From: Zygnema cylindricum
Taxonomy: Eukaryota; Streptophyta; Zygnematophyceae; Zygnematales; Zygnemataceae
Length of the DNA stretch: 64,000 bases
Direction of reading: 5' to 3'
NCBI GenBank assembly: GCA_037447655.1
Contig: JBBHKE010000534.1
Location: 106,904-170,903 of the forward strand
The position numbers were made by a program, and so were the translations under genes. Under the pieces are notes generated by a model. The model was not told the origin of the DNA and ran no database searches. It saw nothing but the letters and a program-made list of their open reading frames with translations. Position 1 is the first letter of the stretch; every line of letters starts with the position of its first letter. Shown piece by piece: positions 1 through 11,839 of this stretch.

Positions 1-1270
1 TAGAAATACACCAGATGGATATTAAGATCGCCTTTCTCAGTAGTGAATTAGAGGAAGAAATTTTGATGCGGCAACCAGAGGGGTTCGTGGAGGAAGGAGA
101 AGGTAGCAAAGTCGGCAGGCTCATAAAGTCGTTATATGGACTGAAGTAGGTTCTCCGACAGTGCAATAAGAAACTAGATAAGTTTCTCACAAGTTTGGGA
201 TATATCTGGATCAGCTCTGACCATTCTATCTATATGTTTGAAGATGAGAATGGTGTGATTTTTATTGCAATTTATGTGGATGATCTGCTGGTGTTAAATA
301 AGTCTTTGGAAAAGATCAATGAGTTAAAAAAAGATCTCAGAAGAAATTTGTCATGAAGGATTTAGCCAAGGCAAGATATATTTTGGGATTTCAAATGGAG
401 AGAGATAAGGGGGAAAGAATCATTAGACTTACTCAAAAAGAAGCAATAGGTAATATGCTTGAGAAATTCCAGATGGAAAAGGCAAACAGTTGTACCACTC
501 CCATGGACTTGAAGAAAGTAAGTGATAGAAGTGTAGGAGGAGTGATACTCTTAGATGATCAAATTAGTCCAGAAGAGAGAGAGTTTATGAAGTCTATCTC
601 CTACAAGCAGGTTGTATGAAGTCTAATATACTTTATGAATTGTACCAAGCCAAACATAGCGGCAACAATTGGAGTACTCAGAAGGAGTCTTAATAAAACT
701 AGGAAGGGAGACTAGGAAGCATCCAACAAAGTAACGAGATATTTGGTGGGAACCACGGAGTTATGGTTGCATTAGAGAGGGGAGCACACTGATATCACTA
801 CTTGGAGTGATGCCAGTTATGGGGATGCACCTATGAGAAGATGCACTTCTAGGTATGTGTTGTATGTGGGGGAAGGTGCTTTCTGTTGGAGCACCAAGCA
901 GCAAAAGGTGGTATCTCAGTCTACTATGGAGGCTGAGTATATGGCCTCTTGTTCTGCTGTGAAAAAGATGATGTGGGTCAAGTCCTTGTTGCAAGAACTA
1001 GGGTATAAGAAAGAGGGAGTGCATAAAGTCTTTTGTGATAATCAGGATGTTATTGCAATTGCAGCCAATCCAAAACATCATTTCAAAGCTAAGCATATGG
1101 ACATAAGATTGAGCTTCGTGAGGGAAAAGGTTGAAAATAAAATTGTGAATCTTGTGCATAGGTCCGATGAAAAAATGGTGGCTGACATGATGACCAAACC
1201 TGTGCCCTCTTCCAAGTTAAAATTTTGTAGGGAAAAATGTTCATTAAAAGAGAAGTTAAAGTTAGACTAG
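1..1270 (+). pseudogene. Copia E1: reverse transcriptase C-terminal part and RNase H (3' part of pol)
   Basis: This is the 3' part of a Ty1/Copia polyprotein, cut by the window edge. Visible in order: the RT segment with DIK and a YGLK-type motif, the catalytic IYVDD box near 269-289, the YILG motif just after 370, then Copia RNase H with the TDITTWSDA, MEAEYMA and KHMDIR signatures, ending in a stop at 1268-1270. The frame is broken by a premature TAG near 148, a shift around 340-355, a TGA near 617 and further stops near 711 and 772, so no RT-RNase H protein can be made. A purine tract at about 1271-1285 and an LTR follow directly, as expected at a Copia 3' end. It acted in cytoplasmic reverse transcription of its own RNA. 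Family assignment is firm; which LTR pair it belongs to is unknown. Confidence 0.9.
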
Positions 1271-1468
1271 AAAATAAGGGGAGAGTTGAAATCACTAGAT
1301 TAATAGAGTATTTTTCAATGTCTAAATAGCTTAATAGAAAAGAAGAGAAAAGTGCAGGGAGTCTGCCTCCACCTCTTCCCTCTATCCCCAATACTTGTTG
1401 TAGTCACTCAAAGAGAGAGAGAGAGAGTGGTGGAGCCATGGCTGCATGAGCTCTATAGGTAAGACGAA

Positions 1469-1488
1469 AGAGTGACATAAGTCACTCT
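1469..1488. promoter_or_regulatory. 20 bp LTR palindrome next to the tRNA-like block
   Basis: AGAGTGAC-ATAA-GTCACTCT forms an 8 bp perfect stem. The same palindrome recurs at 7336-7355 (arms joined by TTAA) and 37579-37598 (TTAT), always beside the tRNA-like block. Its conservation across differently oriented LTRs points to a function, such as a dimeric factor site or an RNA hairpin, but that is inference. Confidence 0.5.
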
Positions 1489-1498
1489 CAACAAAAAG

Positions 1499-1570
1499 GT
1501 TGCGTCCGGCACGACTCGAACCTCTGACCGACAAAGCGCGGCGTAGCCGTTAGCTCCAACTAGTCTGTCG
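1499..1570 (-). repeat. tRNA-like block in LTR (antisense)
   Basis: Read on the minus strand, the block has a D-arm-like GTTGGAGC segment and a T-arm with GGTTCGAGTC, which resembles the pol III B box GGTTCGANTCC. Spacing is tRNA-sized, but the acceptor ends do not pair convincingly and there is no CCA. It is best read as a tRNA-derived sequence captured in the LTR rather than a working tRNA gene. Confidence 0.5.
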
Positions 1571-2290
1571 TAGGAGTTCGTTAAAGTACATAGGTTGTGA
1601 TAATTACTTAAACTATATTATGAACTTTCATCCGATTAACTTTGATATGAATGAAGGGACATTAAACTAGTTAATATTAAGTGCGAACGTGATCCCGCAC
1701 GAAACAAATGAATCGGACATTTGTTTTGACGGCTAACATTTAATGTCGGTTTTGATCCAATGGCACATATCGCCGCCAACATCCCAGAATGGTCACTTTG
1801 GCGTTTTTTGACATGGCATGACCTGGCGCCACGTGGAGAGATAATATTTGGTCGCGAGAATTCCGGAAAACATACGGACGAGTATCATGTCGACACGCGT
1901 CCGCTTGATGGCCTTGTCGTACACAAGCCGTAGAGAAAGGACATCGGCCGTAGTACCTTTTTGTACTTTATTGTTATTTGATTGGATAGTACTGTTGTAT
2001 ATAGGGGTTGTGAGAGGGAAGTAAGACTAAGTTTTTTTTGGCAGTCACCTCTCTCTTTTGAGAGTTTGTATAAATTGGCATCTTTGGCACCTCATAACTT
2101 ATCAGTTGGTTGGCCGTTTTCAGTGATTCTTTTTCCTACGCACTCAAAGGAGTCTACACTACATAGGGGTGCAGTCAAATTCTCAATTTGTCTGCTTTTG
2201 GTAGCAGTGGTTATGGCTAAAAGTGGGTTAGTTAAAAACTACCTAGAGGCTTCCTAAATTCTGTAGTCCAATGGAGGACACAGAATTGCA

Positions 2291-5200
2291 ATAGTAAGTG
2301 GACGAGTGAGGCGTCCATATAGTTTAGCCATTCCTCTACGGTTCAAGGGAAGCAAATTTACTAGAAAATAAGATCTAGCTCCACTGGAGGATTCGGACGA
2401 CGAGGAGAGCATTGTGATGGAAAAAGGGAAAGATAAGGAGACAGTTACACCGATAACAACAATTATCGCAACCAGTTCAGCGTTCATGTCACGCATTCTG
2501 AGGAATGAGGAGGATGATGTTGATACTTGGGACTACAACAATATGGCGGCAAAACACTTTATTCTATGCCATCTTACTCAAGGACTTCCATCTCCTCATT
2601 TGCAATTGAAAAGGGCATCCGATATGTGGATTGCCCTCATGGAGATGTATCAAAGTGGTACTATTTAGCAGCAGGAATTGGCTGATAAAAAGATAGATGC
2701 ATATGTATACAAAAGAGGGAAAATGCTAGACTTTTGTAATGAGCTTGCAACCCTTTTCATAGAACAAGAGAGTGTTAATCAGGTAGAAACAAAAAAAATG
2801 AAAGTTAATTGCCTACTCATGAAGTTACCCGATGACTTTGAAAATATAGTCAACCGTGTGCAAGATTTGCCGGATTCCAGGTGGATCAGGAATTTTGTGG
2901 TAGGGATCATTCTCGTCTGAGAAAATACAATTAAGATCCGAAGGGGAGGGAAGAGTGGACAAGCTTTGGAATCAAGAACTGATTGGAGGAGCAAGGATCC
3001 CAGAAAGTCATTAGGAAACTATGGAGGAGGAGGACAGAAAACTTAGTCCGATGAATCCGGACCGAGGGTCTCCAAGGGGTTGTGTCACATTCGCAAGAAA
3101 CCCGGACACTATATGGCAGAGTGTACTAAGTTAACTGAGCTTTGGTTAAATGAGGGGCAGACCGGTGGACCTCGAGAGGAGAGAAAAGGCCCTTGTAACA
3201 CAGGTACATGAGGGGAATCCGAGGACGAGGACTATGAGCTCCTTTTGGATGAGGAGTTGGAGGTGAAAAACGATGTCGAAATTCCACAAAAGCAGAAATT
3301 TGCTTTCGGTGGATATAAAGGTGAAGCAGGCTGGATTGTAGACTCAAATGCCTCCATGCACATGTGTGAAGATAAACACCTGTTCACTAAGATAAAAAAG
3401 ATTCCCACCATAGAGATAGAGTACGCGGATGGGAGGATAGTCACTACTACTCTGGTAAGACCGGTAGTTCTGAAAGTGTTAGTAGAACGAAAGACATCCA
3501 TAGTTACATTCTCGGATGTTTTATTTATTGCAAAGCTGAATGAAAACCTCATCTCTACATGTGTATTAGATGATAAGGGTTTTGATATTAGCACTAACAA
3601 TGGAGTCTTTACTGCTAGTTTTGAGGAGGAAGTTTATTTCACTGCTGAAAAAGGTAGCCAAGGGATGTTTATGTTGAATTTAAACAATGAAAAGAATAAA
3701 TTTTATTATGCTGGTGTTCATTAGATAATGTTGTGGCATAAGAGGCTTGGGCATGTGAATCTAGATAAGTTAAGAGAGATGAAAAAGGTGGGAGTAGTGG
3801 AAGGGATTTAGTTCAATGAGAGTGAGAATCTAAGTGATTCTAGTGGATGTGCTCAAGGTAAAGCACACAGGTTACCATTCCCAAAAATTGCCACCTATAA
3901 GGAAGAAAAGATTCTAGATTTATTACACAGATATATTTGGGGACTAGCCAAAGTTCCTTAACCCGAGGGGGAGAAATTTATGATTACAATCACCGATGAT
4001 AGGTCTCGGTATTCCAGGGTGTATTTTTTGAAAAATAAGTCAGAGGCACAAGAATGTTTTAGACAATATAAAGCATGAAGCGAAAAACTCCATGAAACCC
4101 CAATCAAGAGATTAAGAAGTGACAATGATGAAGAGAAGGAAAATCGAGGTACTTATTAGGATATGATGAAGATGTAAAATGATACAGAGTTTATGATCTA
4201 AAAAGGGACGATATAATCTTAGTAAAGCATCTAGTAGTTATGGATGAAGGAAAGTCTATGGATCCGTTCAAGTATACAAAATCAGTAAAAATCAGATTTG
4301 AGTCAGAAAAATCCGATGACTTTGAGCTTCCTAACAATCCACGTTTTAGAGAAGATAACATTCTTGCAAGTACAAATTAGACCGAGAAGGACTCAGCCGT
4401 GGAAACTTTAGTGACAACTCTACCTGAAGCGGAATACGTGGAGGAAAATGATTCGGAATCAAGGGAAGGAAAATGATTTCGGAATCAAGGGAGAGGGCAG
4501 AAGCCGAGATTGTTCCAAAAAACCCACGGGAACCATCTATTCCGGCCACAAATTTTGAAGGAGGAAGGAGAAGTTGCAAAAGGTTGTAGGAAAAACAAGT
4601 TAATAACAAGGTAACAAAACTATCTCGTCCACATGAACCTCAAACTTATAGAGAGGCGATGAATTGTCCAAAAAGAACTGGTGGAAGGCAACCATCAATG
4701 AGGAGATGGCCTCAATTATGGCAGTCGATACTTAGGAGCTGGTGGATTGTCCACCTAACCAAAAACAAATCGGTTGGAAGTGGGTATTCAAATTAGAACT
4801 GAACTCAGATAACACCATTGAGTGCTACAAGGCTTGGTTAGTGGCAAAAGGATTTACATAGAAAGAGGGAATCGACTACGAGGAAACTTTTGCCCCGGTC
4901 GTCATATTTCCCTCCGTTCGTATACTCCTCAGTTTGGTTGTAGCGGAAGACATGGAGGTGCGCCAGAAAGACATCAAAACAGCCTTTTTGCATGGAGATT
5001 GGAAGAGGAGATCTTCATGCGACAACCCAAAGGATTTGTGGAGCTAGGAGAGGAGAGTAAGGTATGTCGTCAGATTAAATCTCTTTATGGTTTGAAACAG
5101 GCGCCACGACCGTGGAATAAGAAGCTTGATGAGTTTTTTACCGGTGTGGGATATATCCAAATCAGCTCAAATCACTCAATCTATGTTTTCGAAGATGAGG

Positions 5201-6230
5201 AAGGTGTTATATTTATTGAAATTTATGTTAATGATTTGCATGTTTTAAGTAAATCAATGGACAAAACTAATAAACTAAAAACCAATCTTAAGGGGAGATT
5301 TGAGATGAAGGATATGGGGGAGGCAAGATATATTTTGGGAATTCAAGTAGAAAAAGACTAATAAATAAATATTAAAAGAATATCTCAAAAAAAAGCAATA
5401 GGGAACATGTTGGAAAAATATCAGATGGTAAGGCTAATAGTTTTACAACTCTAATGGAGTTAAAGAAGGGAAGTGAGGGGAGTGTGAAAGAATGATTCAT
5501 AATCTTAGACGAGGAATTAGGTATTGAATAACAGAAGTTCATGCATACTATTCCTTACTGGCAAGTAATGGGAAGCCTAATCTATTTTATATATTGTACC
5601 CAGCCGGATTTAGCTGCAGCTGTAGGAGTGCAAAGTAGAAGTCTAAATGCTCCCACTAAGAGATATTGGGAGGCAGCTAAGAGAGTCTTTGGATATTTGA
5701 TAAGAACTAGGGATCTATGGTTGCATTTGAGTGGGGGGAATACTGACATCACTTCTTGGAGTGATGCTAGTTATAGTGATGCTTCGATGAGGAGATGTAC
5801 TTCTGGATATGTATTATATGTGGGTGATGGGGCTTGTTGTTGGAGTAGCAAACACCAAAAGGTGAAGGTTATTGCTCAATCCACCATCGAGGTTGAGTAT
5901 ATGGCCTCTTGCTCTGCTGTAAAATAATTGATTTGGGTCAAGTCTTTGTTTGCTGAGCTTGGTCACCTTAAGAGTTGTGTGCATAATTTTTTTTGTGATA
6001 ACCAGTTAGCAATCGCTATTGCTGCCAATCCTTAACATCATTTTAAAGCCAAACACATGGACATTAGACTCAGCTTTGTTAGGGAGAAGGTACAAAATAA
6101 AATAATCAGTTTAGAGTACAGACCACATAGCGAGATGATAGCAAATATGATGACCAAACATGTGCCTCCCCCTAAGCTCATTTTTGGCAAAGAGCAGTGT
6201 GGTTTGAAATTAAAGAGTGACTAGAAAATA
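2291..6230 (+). pseudogene. Copia E2 internal region: gag-protease-integrase-RT-RNase H, inactivated
   Basis: This is a full-order but dead Copia internal region. Gag spans about 2414-3230 with stops at 2666-2668 and 2918-2920 and a zinc knuckle near 3085-3130 (KPGHYMAECTKL, first Cys region altered). The protease at 3245-3724 has DSNAS where DSGAS is expected, so the catalytic-loop glycine is lost. GAG-pre-integrase and integrase N-terminal remains lie at 3727-4125. The integrase core is then missing: the sequence jumps near 4125-4150 to the C-terminal LGYD region. RT runs 4690-5360 with YVND instead of YVDD at about 5224-5235. RNase H lies at 5541-6222 with a premature TAA near 5926. A purine tract AAATAAGGGGAG precedes the 3' LTR. 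It is immobile by itself. Confidence 0.92.
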
Positions 6231-6527
6231 AGGGGAGTGTAGAAATTAATGGTTCTTTTAGTGTGTTCTTCGTCTAAAATGAAATGCAGAAAAGAAGCCG
6301 AGGCAGTCTGCCTCTAACTCCTCTCTTCAGCTCCCACAATTGTCGCAGTCACTGAAGGTTAATGAGGGAGCTAGAGCCATGGCTGCCTATGCTTATAATG
6401 ATAGAGAGACAGGCGGTAGTTTCTGGTAGGTTTACCAAAATATACTTGACGGACCTAGGTTTTGATTGTGGTACATACCGTCCGTCAAGTCAGAAATAGC
6501 CAATAGCTTTATCTTATAGTCTATAGT

Positions 6528-7533
6528 TGCAATTCTGTGTCCTCTATTGGACCACAGAATACAAGAAGCCTCTAGATAGTATTTAACTAACCCACTTGAA
6601 GCCACAACCACTGCTGCCCAAAAAGGCAAATTGATAATTTGACTGCACCCCTATGTAGCCTGGACTCCTTTGAGTCCGTAGCAAAAAAAATCACTGAAAA
6701 CGGCCAACCAGCCGATAAGTTATGAGCCGGCAAAAATGCCAATTTATACAAGGCTTTCTTAGAGAGAGAGGTGTCTATCTACCAAAATTTCCTAAGTCCT
6801 AAATCTCTCTCACAACCCCTATCTACTAAAGTACGAACCAATCATATTACTGTAAAGTACAGAAAGGTATCACAGCCGATGTCCTTTCTGTACGGCCGGT
6901 GTACGACAAGGCTAGTGAGTGGACGCGTGTCATTTTTCCACTCGTTCGTATATTCTCCGGAATTCTCGCGACCGAATGTCATCCATCCACGCGGCGCCAC
7001 GTCATGCCACGTCCATAAAATCAAAAGTGACCACTCCGCGATCTCGGCGATGACGTGTGCCGTCGGATTAAATCCGACATTAATTGTCGACCGTTTAAAA
7101 CAAATGTCCATTTCATTTGTTTCGTGCGAAACGACGTTCGCACTAAACCTTAACAAGTTCTATGTTCGTTTCGTCCATATTTCTGTTAAATCATTTCAGT
7201 GTAATACAATAGTTTAAATATAAATGAAACCCTATATCATCTAACGGACTTCTAGGACAAACTGGTTAGAGCTAACGCCTACGCCGCGCTCTACCGGTCG
7301 GTGGTTCGAGTCCTACCAGACTCAACCTTTTGTTGAGAGTGACTTAAGTCACTCTTTAGTCCTTCCTATTGAGCTCAATCAGCCATGGCTCCATCGCTCT
7401 CTCTCTCTTTCAGTGACTACAGCAAGTATGGGGAAAAGAGAGAAGAGATGGAGGCATGCTGCCATGATTTTCTATATACGTTTCCGCTAATTTATTTTAG
7501 ACCTAGAAAATACAAAAACTACTTATTTCAACA
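6528..7533 (-). mobile_element. Inverted solo Copia LTR inside the E2 3' LTR
   Basis: On the plus strand it runs from TGCAATTCTGTG to TTTCAACA, the exact reverse of the family LTR (TGTTGAAA … TTGCA), about 1006 bp. No internal region is attached, so it is a solo LTR left by LTR-LTR recombination. Flanking 5-mers are ATAGT and ATAAC, a possible decayed target duplication. On the plus strand it carries the tRNA-like block (about 7256-7325, with GGTTCGAGTCC) and the palindrome at 7336-7355. Confidence 0.85.
7256..7325 (+). repeat. tRNA-like block of inverted solo LTR
   Basis: This is the best-preserved tRNA-like copy in the window. It has a D-arm-like ACTGGTTAGAGCTAA and a T-arm GGTGG-TTCGAGT-CCTACC that contains a perfect B box GGTTCGAGTCC. 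It is on the strand opposite to LTR transcription. The 3' end runs into ACTCAACCTTTTG, a short T run that could end pol III transcription. Confidence 0.55.
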
Positions 7534-8299
7534 ATAACTGATGTTAAAACATATAGGGTTTGATAGATATTTATATTTGTACGACTACATAAATTCATTT
7601 AACGGCGCAAACAAACATGTAACATAGACTAGTTAAAACATACGTACGGTGTATGGTACTTCACGAAATAAGTACCGCGCATTTGTTTCGACAGCGAAAC
7701 AAATACCACGCATTGATTTTCAACGGCTACAATCAAATGTCGGTTTTAATCGAACGGCACGATAAGCGCCGAGATCGCGGAATAGGTGTTTTGGCGTTGT
7801 TCAGTCAGCGCCATGTCAAGCACTACGTGGCACGACGTCATTGGCTTATGGCATCTCCGGAGAATATGTGGACTATTTCGGATATGGCAAGGGTCATCAT
7901 TTCAGCCATGCCGTACGATTGCCGTACAGAAAGTACATCAACACTTGTACTTTTATATACGACATATTAATTTTATTGGTGCTGTACTTTAGTAGTATAG
8001 GGATTTGAGAGGGATTTAGGACTTAGAAAAATTGGTAAATAGGCCCCTCTCTCCGAGAGAGCTCCTATATAAAAGGTCAACTTTGACCCTGCATAACTTA
8101 CTGCACAAGGGAGCAAATTCAGATATTCTTTTTGCTAATGACTAAGGGGAGTCTTATCTTCACAAAGGTGAAGTGGGTCAGAGTTTTTTATCTGTCACAG
8201 TGGCAGTTATTCTTGTGGAAACTCCAAGGGGTCTGGGTTATCCTAGAGGCTTCAAGTGAGTTGCATACTCTGAGGGCCAATGGAGGTCTAAGAGTTGCA

Positions 8300-9044
8300 C
8301 GAAGCTCAATGGTGTTCAACCATAATCATACCAACCACTGTGTTCCAAATCCACCGGCTGTTCATCAGATCATGAACTCTATTGACAATATTGTCTTACT
8401 CTTCTAAGAGCTTCATCAACAAGGTATTCACCTTTTTTGTTTCAGATTCCACTTTTCCAGCCCTCTCCAACTCCAAAAACAAACCAGCAAAATCATTACA
8501 AAATTCAAGCATTTTCCCTCCTTTATTAACAAATGCTTGATTTTCTGATCTGCAAGTTTTTATTCCTAAATTGTGCCATTTATATAAATGTCTTCAACTG
8601 CCTCCCACACGTCGCTTGTTATTTCTACATATGGATGAGGTGTGGCCATTTTGCGAGAAAGATGACTGAAAATGAAGTGATATGCGATGGAGTTCTTGAA
8701 GTCCCAAACATAAAGGTCATTCTCCTCAATTTTAGGCATCACTTGCAGCGCTAGCACTTTTGGTGCCGATCGCGAAGTCACCGGTGTCAACTTTGCATTT
8801 CCATTCTTGTATCGGAGACGCTACTCTCTCCTTTATCATCCTCCTTTTCTAACTGCCTGTATCCTATTGAGAATCGCAATCCTCTAAATCGCGATGGGGC
8901 TCCCAATGGTGTGGATGGTTGCCCAACACGGCCACTCACAATAATCGATAATCACTTTCTAAGAATTGCTCCCCCCATTATCTTGTTCTAGCAGATAAAC
9001 ACTATTCTATAGAAGATGGGCACCCTAGAGGGTGGGCCCATAAC
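8300..9044 (-). pseudogene. Copia E5 gag fragment (reverse)
   Basis: On the minus strand this reads as Copia gag: an N-terminal PSRVPIF segment right after the primer site, WDFKNSIAYHFIFSHL near 8690, and an LELERAG…KVNTLLMKLLEE stretch near 8400-8480. These match the E2 gag at 2540-2850. Frameshifts and stops interrupt it. The fragment is cut abruptly where the E2 3' LTR ends at 8299, so the rest of E5 is missing or lies left of this window. Confidence 0.8.
9033..9044 (-). other. Copia E5 primer-binding site (initiator tRNA-Met, internal)
   Basis: The plus strand reads TGGGCCCATAAC, which equals the anticodon stem-loop sequence of eukaryotic initiator tRNA-Met, so the minus-strand RNA would pair with it. 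It sits directly inside the LTR terminus (LTR end …TTACA). This is the half-tRNA priming arrangement known from Drosophila copia, unlike the TGGTATC-type 3'-end priming usual in plant Copia elements. Confidence 0.75.
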
Positions 9045-9045
9045 A

Positions 9046-9525
9046 TGTAATTATGTGACCTCTATTGGTACACACAATATGCAGCTTGCTTGAAGCCTCA
9101 ATGATAATTTTAAATGCCTCCCTTCCTCTTAAAACAACTGCCACCCTGGCAGGCAATGACTTTGACTACTTTCATCCGTGAGAAGGCTTGACTCTCCTAA
9201 GTCCAATACAAAAAGAATCGCTCAAAACACCCAACTAGGGGATTAGTTATCAAAAGGCAAAGATGTCAGTTTTTATACAAGCTCTCTAGGAGAGAGGTGG
9301 CTACCTACCCAAAATCTCTAAGTCCTAAGACCCCTCTCTAAACCCCCTAGCACTGAGGTACGGAACTAATCAAATGACTGTACAATAGCGAAAGGTACTA
9401 CAGCGGATGTACTTCCACTACGACCACCGTAAGACATGGCCATGGAGAGGGCGCCCGTCACCTCTAGACTTGTCTCCGGATTTCCCACACATTGTTTCGA
9501 CTACTGATAGGGTGCACGTGGCGTC
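9046..9525 (-). repeat. Copia E5 5' LTR, promoter-distal half (continues at 14315)
   Basis: This is reverse-oriented LTR sequence: complement of the R/U5 part with the CT-rich and TATA region near 9265-9300. It is interrupted at 9525 by element E6 and resumes at 14315, ending TTTCAACA at 14844. The combined length, about 1010 bp, equals that of the other LTRs. Confidence 0.8.
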
Positions 9526-10152
9526 TCTAAGGATATTGGGCGAATCGACGCCTGTCAAAATCGCGTCGTTTAATGTTTTCGTTCGGTTCTATGTTGTTTC
9601 GTTAGTACTTTATTCTATGTACGTTTCGGTCAGTACTTTCGGTACTTGTTGTCTTAAGTGAATCAGACGTCTATCGATTTGATTCAATATTGGCAAAGAG
9701 CAACGCGATTCGCGTCACCGGAAATATTCAATGCATACGGCGAAGCACCATGACTTTTGTACGGCCGATACTACAACGATGCTGCATCGATCCTGCCACA
9801 TTCTGTTTCGGTTTACAGAAAGAGATTTCTGGAAGAGAAGGTTAGCTCGAGGTAGCTCAAGAGTTGTATGCTATGGCCGGCGCACCTTCACGTGTATCTG
9901 GTCATCTTTGGTAGAGGGAGTTTGGTTAGTATTGTTTTTTTGTTTACTTGTTCTTTGTTTATGTAGAGGGTATTAAGTGGGTAAGTGGGAGTGAGTAGAT
10001 TATCACAAGTTATGTAGAGTGATCTCTGAATTTGTATTAAGGAGGGGAAAAGCCTTTGGTGAAATAAAAACATTTATTTTCCTGGATATCTTTATTGTCT
10101 TTATCTTGCTTCCGCTGTGGTGCATTTGTTATTTTTGTCTTGCTTTCTTTCA
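9526..10152 (+). repeat. E6 5' LTR (about 627 bp)
   Basis: It is near-identical over most of its length to 12880-14314 once the 815 bp insertion there is removed. It contains the uninterrupted (empty) target ACTTTCGG at 9635-9642. It ends …CTTTCA three bases before the primer site. Confidence 0.88.
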
Positions 10153-10154
10153 AT

Positions 10155-10166
10155 TGGTATCGGAGC
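10155..10166 (+). other. E6 primer-binding site
   Basis: TGGTATCGGAGC matches the standard plant Copia primer site, complementary to the 3' end of initiator tRNA-Met (consensus TGGTATCAGAGC). It contrasts with the internal-tRNA site of the main family here. Confidence 0.85.
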
Positions 10167-10195
10167 AAGATTAGTGCTCCACACTTTGTGTCACA

Positions 10196-11839
10196 GTGGC
10201 GAGTGTGGTTGCGATGGGGAGAAACAAGAACAAGGCTTCCCCCTTTACGCCATCCTCATCCTTTCCTCCTTTGGAGACTTGGGCAGATCAATCTGATCCT
10301 CCCAGAGAACCAGTTGAAGCTAGCTTTGGAGTTGTGGATCCTCATCCTCTGGATCCGCCGATACAAGAGCAAGGTGGAGGAGCCGGTGTCACGGAGGGGC
10401 AATTAAACTCACTTTTTGATAGACTCCTCGGCCTCATGGATCAACGATTTTCTAACCTTAATTGAAGGATTCCGAATCTGGGCCGAGGCAATCCGAATGA
10501 CGATTATCGTAATGGAGGAAATCAAGATGATGCGAACAAAGTGGAGAAAACTATTGTCGATGATGATTCGGATCTATAAGAAGAAGGCGAGCAAGAAAAT
10601 TCTTATTCTATGCCGGGGAAATCCGTGATATTCAACGGCACCAACTATGCAACGTGGAAAAAATGTATCAAGACCCAATTGGCACTGCATCACCTTTGGA
10701 AGGTGGTAAACGGAGAGGAGAAGCGCCTAGATTCCGACCGACTTGCTCGAGGAAAATGGAAACGAAAGGACTTGGCAGCTATCGCCGAGCTTATGCAATA
10801 ATGCACGCCCACTATTCATGAACATTTCCTCACTCACGGGACAGCCCATGAGTGTTGGAAAGCTCTGGAGAATCAATTTGAAAAAGGTGGTAAAAATAAG
10901 GGACAACATATTTTCGGAGATTTTATGCAATTTAAGTTCAGACAAAATGAGTCCATAGATGATGCAGTAAAGAGGTATAATATCATTATAGAAAATTTGC
11001 TCAATAATGGTAGGATACTTATGGACGAAGATAAGGTCACAAGCCTTTTGAATGCTTTACCAAAAAAATTACTTCATCTGAAGCAAATTTTAAGTGTAAG
11101 AGATAATTGCACGTTTGAGTATGCAGTGAACTTTTTGAAAAATGCAGAGGATGAAGATAGCTTTCCAAGAGAATATAATAGTAGAGGAACGCTAAATGTA
11201 ACCTCACCCAATGTCACAGATATTAATTATCTCAGTGGCAAAGGGGGCGGTAGAGGTAGAGAATTTAGAGGGAATCATGGAAGTAATAAATTTGCGGATG
11301 AAAATAGTGGCTATAACGATCAGAAACCTCACTTTGAAAACATTACTTGTTATCGTTGTAACAAGCTTGGTCACGTCTCAGCTGCATGTCCAGATAAGGA
11401 CAAACAATGTTATTATTGTGGCAAGTGGGGCCACACCAGCCCACATTGTTTTTCTAAGAGCGACGATGGTGGAGGTCGCGGTGGCAGTTATGGTGGTCGT
11501 GGCGGCGGCCGAATTGGTGGGCAAGGCGGTGGTCGCCTCAACGGCCATGGACATTTCTTTAACTCTGAAAATTTTGAAGGCGACGGAGGAGGACTGGTCT
11601 TCTCTTGTCTGAACCTGTCTGCTCCTCTTAGTGATACATTTTCGTTCGTGGATTCGCCTACGTCACCTTTTTATGATCGTGTAATTAAACGAGATTGGAT
11701 AATTGATTCGGGTGCGTCATACCACGTGTGTACTGACGTCACCTTATTTGACGACTTGGTTGAACTGACGGCGCCTAAAATTATAACGGTTGCGAACGGC
11801 CAATTTGTTAACGTGGACCATATTGGTAGTGTACGGTAA
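10196..11839 (+). pseudogene. E6 gag and N-terminal protease, frameshifted
   Basis: This encoded the capsid/nucleocapsid of the element. An N-terminal Pro-rich segment (from the ATG near 10214) is followed by a frame change near 10465. The core then has FNGTNYATWK near 10630, a TAA near 10799, a RNase-free gag helical region (QFKFRQNESIDDAVKRYN) from 10925, and two CCHC zinc knuckles, CYRCNKLGHVSAAC and CYYCGKWGHTSPHC, at about 11346-11450. Between them and the protease lies an RGG-like Gly/Arg-rich tract (11467-11550). The protease begins WIIDSGASYHVC near 11695-11730 with an intact DSGA, and the reading ends in TAA at 11837-11839. The two-knuckle gag and long RGG tract separate this family from E1-E5. 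Confidence 0.88.

Larger units (their letters stand above)
1286..2290 (+). repeat. Copia LTR shared by E1 and E2 (about 1.0 kb)
   Basis: The LTR starts next to the polypurine tract of E1 (start resembles TGTTGAAA) and ends in TTGCA after the inverted-repeat motif ATTCTGT..ACAGAAT at about 2259-2287. It lies between the RNase H of E1 and the gag of E2, so it serves as 3' LTR of one and 5' LTR of the other, a tandem arrangement typical of LTR recombination. Inside: a GA-rich tract (1410-1428), a conserved CCATGGCTGC, a 20 bp palindrome at 1469-1488, an antisense tRNA-like block at 1499-1570, a TATA-like TATAAATT near 2070 and a CT-rich stretch before it. End positions are inferred by comparison with the E3 LTRs. 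Confidence 0.85.
6238..8299 (+). repeat. Copia E2 3' LTR, split by an inverted LTR insertion
   Basis: The LTR begins TGTAGAAATT directly after the E2 purine tract. It runs forward to 6527, is interrupted by an inverted solo LTR (6528-7533) and resumes at 7534 to end in TTGCA at 8299. The two halves align continuously to the LTR at 51.8-52.1 kb (…GTTTGATAGATATTTA…). A TATATAAAAG box lies near 8071-8080, after CT-rich repeats, matching the promoter position in the other LTRs. Confidence 0.82.

Noticed and set aside
1286-2290. Small ORFs in LTRs (for example at 1982-2257)
   Set aside because: They are not conserved between LTR copies; they overlap the promoter and TATA region.
7256-7325. Functional tRNA gene
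   Set aside because: The B box and D-arm-like parts are present, but the acceptor stem does not pair and the block recurs only in LTRs here, so it is a tRNA-like repeat.
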